NCBI GenBank assembly: GCA_015178975.1
Contig: WHVD01000032.1
Location: 62,001 to 126,000, forward strand
Direction of reading: 5' to 3'
DNA from: Hysterangium stoloniferum
Taxonomy: Eukaryota; Basidiomycota; Agaricomycetes; Hysterangiales; Hysterangiaceae
Length of the DNA stretch: 64,000 nt
Of the stretch, positions 61,488 to 64,000 are shown piece by piece. Numbering within the stretch: the stretch's first letter is position 1; every line of letters begins with the position of its first letter. Made by a program: the position numbers and the translations under genes. Below the pieces are notes generated by a model. The model saw only the letters and a program-made list of their open reading frames with translations, ran no database searches and had not been told where the DNA came from.

Positions 61488-61502
61488 GTACCCTCCCTTT
61501 AT
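61488..61502 (-). promoter_or_regulatory. Polypurine tract of the gypsy element
   Basis: Read on the minus strand, AAAGGGAGGGTAC lies directly next to the 3' LTR. This is the expected position and composition of the plus-strand primer of LTR retrotransposons. Confidence 0.75.
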
Positions 61503-61697
61503 GCTGAAGTCCCAAAGAGGCTCTAGACCTCGATAAGGTTCTTGTCGGCTATGTGCATGAGTCAAAAGTCATGTCAGTTACACATATGTGTCAAGGAGTC
61601 ATGTGATCTGGAAGGTAAGGTTCAAACGCGACGAGCCTATTTATAAATTTGAAAAAATAGAAATTTCTTCTTCTTTAATACCCCCATCTTCGACGAA

Positions 61698-62651
61698 ATG
61701 GGACCAAAACCAACACCCACGCAAGCCAATGCCAACCACTGGGCAACCTGTATTGGGCGCTGCTCACTGCTGCCCAAATTTTGGTGCAGCAGGAGGAACA
61801 ACGCTGACAGCAAGAGGAGGTGGAAAAAGAAGCCAGGGAGGTCGAGGAGGCCCTGGATAGGGAATACCAGGCGGCTCTGGGCGTGGAAAAGGCGGCAGAG
61901 GAGAAGCGGAAGAAGGATGAGGAGGAGGCTGTGCAGGTTGCCGTGGAGAAAGCCCGGGTGATTGCAGAGAGGGCTGCAGTAGTTTTGGGCAAGGAAAGTC
62001 CCAGCATTTCGACTTGTTGTTGTTTTTTTGACTTGGCGTTTTCAGCGCAAGGCAGCAGAAGTCGAATCGGAGTCTGAGGGGGAGGCAGAAAGCACCAACA
62101 AGGTAAGTCTCGGGTCCGTGTGCATACCGTGGAGCTAACCATATCAACAGAAAGCAAGGAAGGTGGTGCCAGTCCGCTTACCGACTCGGAATGACCCGTG
62201 GTGTTCCGGTTGTAATGACCGGAACACTGAGTGCAATCGGAAGTCCGGCTGGGGCCAGGGGTGCTATCAGTGCGTGCACCTCAAAGCAAGGTGCTTGCTC
62301 GTTCACAAGCAGGCTGTGGGGTCCAGTGTGCAGGACAATTGTGGGTCAGACAGGTATTCCGGTCTGGAGGAGGCCTTGGGATGGATCGCCGAGGGCATTG
62401 AAGCCCAAAACAAGTTCCTCTGGAAGAGCAACAAGGTCAGCATAGTCATGGCGAACGATTTCCGCGCACTCCGCTTGGACCATTATAGGTTCCTGGTGGA
62501 GTATGCCGGCTTTGTATATGAGAAGCCAGAGGCTGGGAGTTCCGAGGATGCTGGTTCAGATGAGGATGAGGTGCCCACAGAGGTAGTGGAGCTACCCGAG
62601 GAGATGGCTGAGGTGGGGAAAAAAGATAGCCCCATCAATGTAGATGAATAG
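61698..62651 (+). other. Opposite-strand accessory ORF region inside the gypsy element
   Basis: On the strand opposite to pol, between pol and the 3' LTR, are two coding-like stretches. About 61810-61990 encodes a charged, helix-forming segment (EKEAREVEEALDREYQAAL and on), likely a coiled coil. About 62150-62651 encodes a Cys-rich motif (PWCSGCNDRNTEC, then GCYQCVHLKARC), resembling a Cys cluster of fungal DNA-binding proteins, then an acidic tail. GT...AG signals between them are possible. Treated as part of the fossil element; whether it is expressed is unknown. Confidence 0.5.
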
Positions 62652-62842
62652 AAGTAATAAGAGTTTAATAATTTTTGAATATAAAAGTAAAGCGTGAACA
62701 ACATAAAAGTCAAAGTCTGTGGGAAAACCGCTTAAGGACTTGAAAAAAAACATGTCAGAACCTGTAAAAGCAAAGAGAGACATAGGGCGACAGGGAATAA
62801 TGAAAATGAGTCCAAACGTAACACGGGGTCCGTGGGGTGCGG

Positions 62843-63975
62843 TCAGAGAGAAGATAGTGGTCCAGGTTTGAGTGGGTAAGCTATATGAAAGTCAGTAACG
62901 ATTTCCATGGCATTACCGAGTTCCGTGGCCAAAATCCATGAAGTTTCTTCATCGGTGCCCTTGTAACCTGCCCACTTGACCAAGTAAAGCAGTTTACAAG
63001 TGCACCGACACTTGTCAATTTTTGAATCTAAAATCTGTGAGATTTCAAACTCAGGTTCTCCATCAATGATGACCAGAGGAGGCAGAGATTGCATGCGATC
63101 CGGGATAGTGTTAGCAGTACAAGGTTCTAACATAGAAACATGAAATACCAGGTGTACTGCGTGCATGCTATCTGGAAGCTGTAGGGTCCAAGAGACTGAA
63201 CCTACTTGTGCGATAATTTCAAATGGACCTAAATATTTTTCCAGCAAGCTTTTTTGATGGACGGGTAGTCCAGAAGAATTGAGCTTTGACAAAAACATGA
63301 TCGCCAATTTTGAAGTTTGGTGGCGGGATCTGGTGTTTGTCCACTGAATGTTGGTTGATATTGCTCTTGGGCGGACAGTATTGCAGTCCAGAGTTCCTCG
63401 TGGAGCTCATGAAGGTCTGTGGTGAACTCTTGAGTGCAAGCAGAGGTGAGATTTCATTCTGGATGTACTGTAATATTTGGATTATATCCTTTATTTGCAA
63501 AGAACGGGGAAATGCCAGTAGTGGCTGAGAGTGCATTGTTGTAAGCAGATTCTGCAAGTGGTAACAAGGATTTCCAATTGTCCTGTTGGTAGTTGCAATA
63601 TACATGGAGGTATTGTTCCAATGTCTGGTTGATGCGTTCGGTTTGTCCATCGCCTTCCGGGTGATGTCCGGACGTGAAATGTAATGTCATGTCCAAGGAT
63701 TTTCCGAGGGATCTAAAGAAGTGAGACACAAACTCTGATCCTCGATCGGAAGTCACATGGGATGGAACTCCATGCTTGGAAAATACATGGATAATGAAAA
63801 GTTCCGCTAACTGCACGGACGTAATTGTGTCATAAGTAGGGATGAATATACCTTGTTTTGAGAATCTGTCAACAACAACTAGAATGGTGGAAAAGCCTTT
63901 CGAATCTGGTAGGTGTTCAATGAAATCCATAGAGATAGAATTCCATGGGTGTTCCTGTACTGGGAGTTGTTTCAA
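62843..63975 (-). mobile_element. Gypsy pol C-terminus: integrase core and chromodomain
   Basis: Minus-strand frames show the integrase DDE core (SMDFIEHLPDS; VTSDRGSEF; GDGQTERINQTLEQYL), the C-terminal integrase region (KYLGPFEIIAQVG, then HLVFHVSMLEP) and a chromodomain (CKLLYLVKWAGYKG). This order identifies a chromovirus-type Ty3/gypsy element. It is broken in the visible part. Confidence 0.92.
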
Positions 63976-64000
63976 AAGGCCCTATGGCTTGTGTCACTGA

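Larger units (their letters stand above)
60739..64000 (-). mobile_element. Ty3/gypsy chromovirus-type retrotransposon, 3' part
   Basis: Minus orientation. Parts from left: 3' LTR (60739-61487, 749 bp, TGTTAGG...GTAACA as read on plus), polypurine tract, an opposite-strand ORF region (61698-62651), then the end of pol with integrase and chromodomain (62843 to beyond 63975). It continues past the window end. The left flank is CCATA; the other duplication cannot be seen. Pol is split over overlapping frames, so it looks broken, with perhaps two or three breaks in the visible part. CpG content and close similarity to the solo LTRs suggest a fairly young insertion. Confidence 0.9.

Noticed and set aside
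61675-62157. Minus-strand frames of 127-160 codons in the gypsy element
   Set aside because: They mirror the charged opposite-strand ORF and are rich in Pro/Ser/Ala, as expected of a shadow frame.
1-64000. CRISPR arrays, operons, bacterial-type promoters
   Set aside because: None seen; the window is eukaryotic with spliced genes.

Overview
The window is nuclear DNA of a filamentous fungus, most likely an Agaricomycete (mushroom-forming basidiomycete). Genes are densely interrupted by introns of about 47-70 bp. Recognisable host genes include TOR kinase, a CNT-type nucleoside transporter, an HSL-type esterase and a DUF1479 oxygenase. The right half is packed with Ty3/gypsy and Ty1/copia LTR relics, Tc1-like and MULE DNA transposons. 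I cannot name the genus from sequence alone.

Layout. 1-2216: no gene, one copy of a dispersed repeat. 2217-3335: unknown basic protein. 3739-12352: a complete 32-exon TOR kinase of 2320 residues with a divergent rapamycin-binding (FRB) domain. 12353-18200: two copies of a degraded dispersed repeat around a frameshifted alpha/beta-hydrolase copy (14836-16209). 19214-20159 (minus): unknown acidic protein. 20937-22950: tandem duplications carrying fragments of an unassigned gene. 22951-29670: no convincing gene. 29792-31825: CNT-family transporter with an altered substrate pocket. 33142-34503 (minus): intact paralogue of the hydrolase. 35 kb to 51 kb: nested solo LTRs, copia and gypsy gag relics, a broken MULE and a complete-ended but broken Tc1 element. 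51546-53445: DUF1479 oxygenase, an 11-exon host gene isolated between transposon blocks. 54.8 kb to the end: more solo LTRs, a Tc1-like 5' end cut by a chromovirus-type gypsy element that runs off the window.

The host genes do not form a pathway or cluster. The main points of interest are the divergent TOR, the CNT pocket, the duplicated hydrolase, GC-AG introns, a short hairpin-forming motif shared by at least fourteen LTR copies of several families, and an opposite-strand coiled-coil/Cys-rich ORF inside the gypsy element. Gene models were built by hand from reading frame, splice signals and remembered family sequences; no alignment or search was run.
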